NCBI GenBank assembly: GCA_039621445.1
Contig: CP154954.1
Coordinates: 73,102,308 to 73,166,307, forward strand
Reading direction: 5' to 3'
From: Euglena gracilis
Taxonomy: Eukaryota; Euglenida; Euglenophyceae; Euglenales
DNA length: 64,000 bases
Shown: in pieces, positions 63,065 through 64,000 of the stretch
Layout of the letters: each line of letters opens with the position of its first letter
Position numbering within the stretch: the first letter of the stretch is position 1
Notes under the pieces: model-generated
Told to the model about the DNA's origin: nothing
The model's database searches: none
What the model saw: only the letters and a program-made list of their open reading frames with translations
Translations under genes and position numbers: made by a program

Positions 63065-64000
63065 TGTGGGATTTGCTCCCAGATGTGCAGCAGAATTAAG
63101 CAGAGCCAGGCCAGAGATTCCTAATTTGTACATTCCACAATCTGTCATCTGTAACTTTGTGCAGGTGGCAAGCAGTATGAACCCTTTGGGGCTTTGACTT
63201 CTGGTTTGTTTCTTGCTGTGGTTTTGGGAAGGTTTGGCGCAATGAATTGGCTGATGGAGGAATCAAGGCGCAGGGAGGAGCAGATTGAAAGGGAAAATTT
63301 GAGGCAGTGTGTCAAGTACCTGGGGAAAGACCCTACAAATGTCTGTGGCCCCTGGGCGCTGAAGGTAGCTGAAAGGGAAGGATTCATGCTGGCTGGGGAG
63401 TACAAGAATTGCTACAGAAAAACCTGCAAATGTCAGATCTGCCAATGGCAAAGACAAAGTGGGGGCCAGATTGGCGCCCCCCCTACACAAAGGGTTCATG
63501 AGCCTTGCAGAGATGTCCAAGTTGTGCATGCTGAAGATGACAAGTCAAGGAATGCTGAGGTGTGTAATGCCAGCATTAGGCATTACAGCCCTGGACATGG
63601 TGACATTGAAGTTGATGAAGGCGGATGTGGTGATGTACAGCTGGGCCATGGGGACCCATTGCATGCCAGAAGTGGTGATGGAGAAGATGCTCAAGCTGTG
63701 CATGCCACAGGTGTACATGCTGGTGATGCAGTGCAAGAAGCAAGCCAGAAGGAGCTGTCAAAGGTCAGATGCGAGTCCACCGACGAGGAAGAACCGTTCA
63801 ACTGGGAAGTCCCGAAGAAGGATGTGGCTGAGCCAGGTGCAGACGAACCAAAGTCAAGAGTGAAGAATGAGACGACCAGTTGGAAGCGGAGAAGGAGAAG
63901 GCTGAAGCTTAAGGCTGCCAAGCGACTCGAGGACTAAGCGGACCGGGTGTTAACCTGATTGCCTTGTTCTTTTTGCCCCCTGTCAAAAAGCTCCGGGTCG
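63065..64000 (+). mobile_element. Second copy of the LTR element, runs off the window
   Basis: LTR 63065-63487 (423 bp, TGTGGGATTTG...CTACA) and interior from 63488 match 57224-58148 almost throughout. Differences are single bases plus a small change near 63978 (gtcaaaaagctcc versus gtcgtaagctcc). Its 3' LTR and target duplication lie beyond the window. Confidence 0.9.
63242..63937 (+). CDS. Element-encoded protein (231 aa), second copy
   Basis: Starts MNWLMEESRRREEQIERENL and is otherwise nearly the same as 57413-58096, including the Cys cluster and the basic tail. Four extra residues at the start come from the intact first ATG. Differences include Lys to Arg in the early Glu-rich helix. 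Confidence 0.6.
   Translation: MNWLMEESRRREEQIERENLRQCVKYLGKDPTNVCGPWALKVAEREGFMLAGEYKNCYRKTCKCQICQWQRQSGGQIGAPPTQRVHEPCRDVQVVHAEDDKSRNAEVCNASIRHYSPGHGDIEVDEGGCGDVQLGHGDPLHARSGDGEDAQAVHATGVHAGDAVQEASQKELSKVRCESTDEEEPFNWEVPKKDVAEPGADEPKSRVKNETTSWKRRRRRLKLKAAKRLED

Overview
The window looks like nuclear DNA of a plastid-bearing eukaryote, probably an alga of the green lineage or a host with a green-derived plastid; I cannot name the species. Two genes show this. One encodes a plastid-type ribosomal protein bL28 (exons 32190-32476 and 33467-33664/33716). The other encodes a plastid-type bL17 (exons 45790-45981, 47439-47623, 50205-50244). Both are split by GT-AG introns of about 1.0, 1.5 and 2.6 kb whose ends join the reading frame exactly. 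There are no operons or bacterial-style gene packing. Most of the window is repeats, microsatellites, C/G homopolymer runs and palindromes. || Layout. 1-2 kb: a dispersed repeat split by a 1508-bp inverted-repeat transposon with a 7-bp target duplication. 8.2-8.9 kb: decayed eEF1A gene on the minus strand with intron boundaries still visible. 9.1-10.9 kb: relic of a hAT/DUF659-type transposase interrupted by palindromic repeats. 14-18 kb: tandem and foldback repeats. 19-21.4 kb: inverted-repeat elements with CCATGCCCC ends around a possible small two-exon membrane-protein gene (20103-20579). 21.7-27.3 kb: GGCA-ended foldback elements sitting in TA-rich microsatellites, one with a GC-rich insert, and a 239-bp near-perfect palindrome. 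27.8 and 30.5 kb: two related tRNA-like units with Pol III boxes. 29-31 kb: a Ty3-type RNase H scrap and CCGCGG-rich arrays. 32-33.7 kb: bL28. 34-41.5 kb: a mosaic of a few repeat families. 43.2 kb: an unassigned coding exon. 45.8-50.2 kb: bL17, whose introns hold further elements. 51.2-56.1 kb: a degraded DIRS-like retrotransposon on the minus strand (reverse transcriptase, RNase H, tyrosine recombinase). 57.2-58.9 kb: a complete, young, non-autonomous LTR element. A second copy starts at 63065 and runs off the window, next to or inside a coiled-coil reading frame. || How it works together. The only genes with a clear cellular job are the two plastid ribosomal proteins, made in the cytosol and presumably imported to the plastid large subunit. 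The rest is a record of several mobile-element classes (TIR DNA transposons, hAT, DIRS, LTR, possible SINE) plus a class of palindromic elements that I cannot match to a named family.
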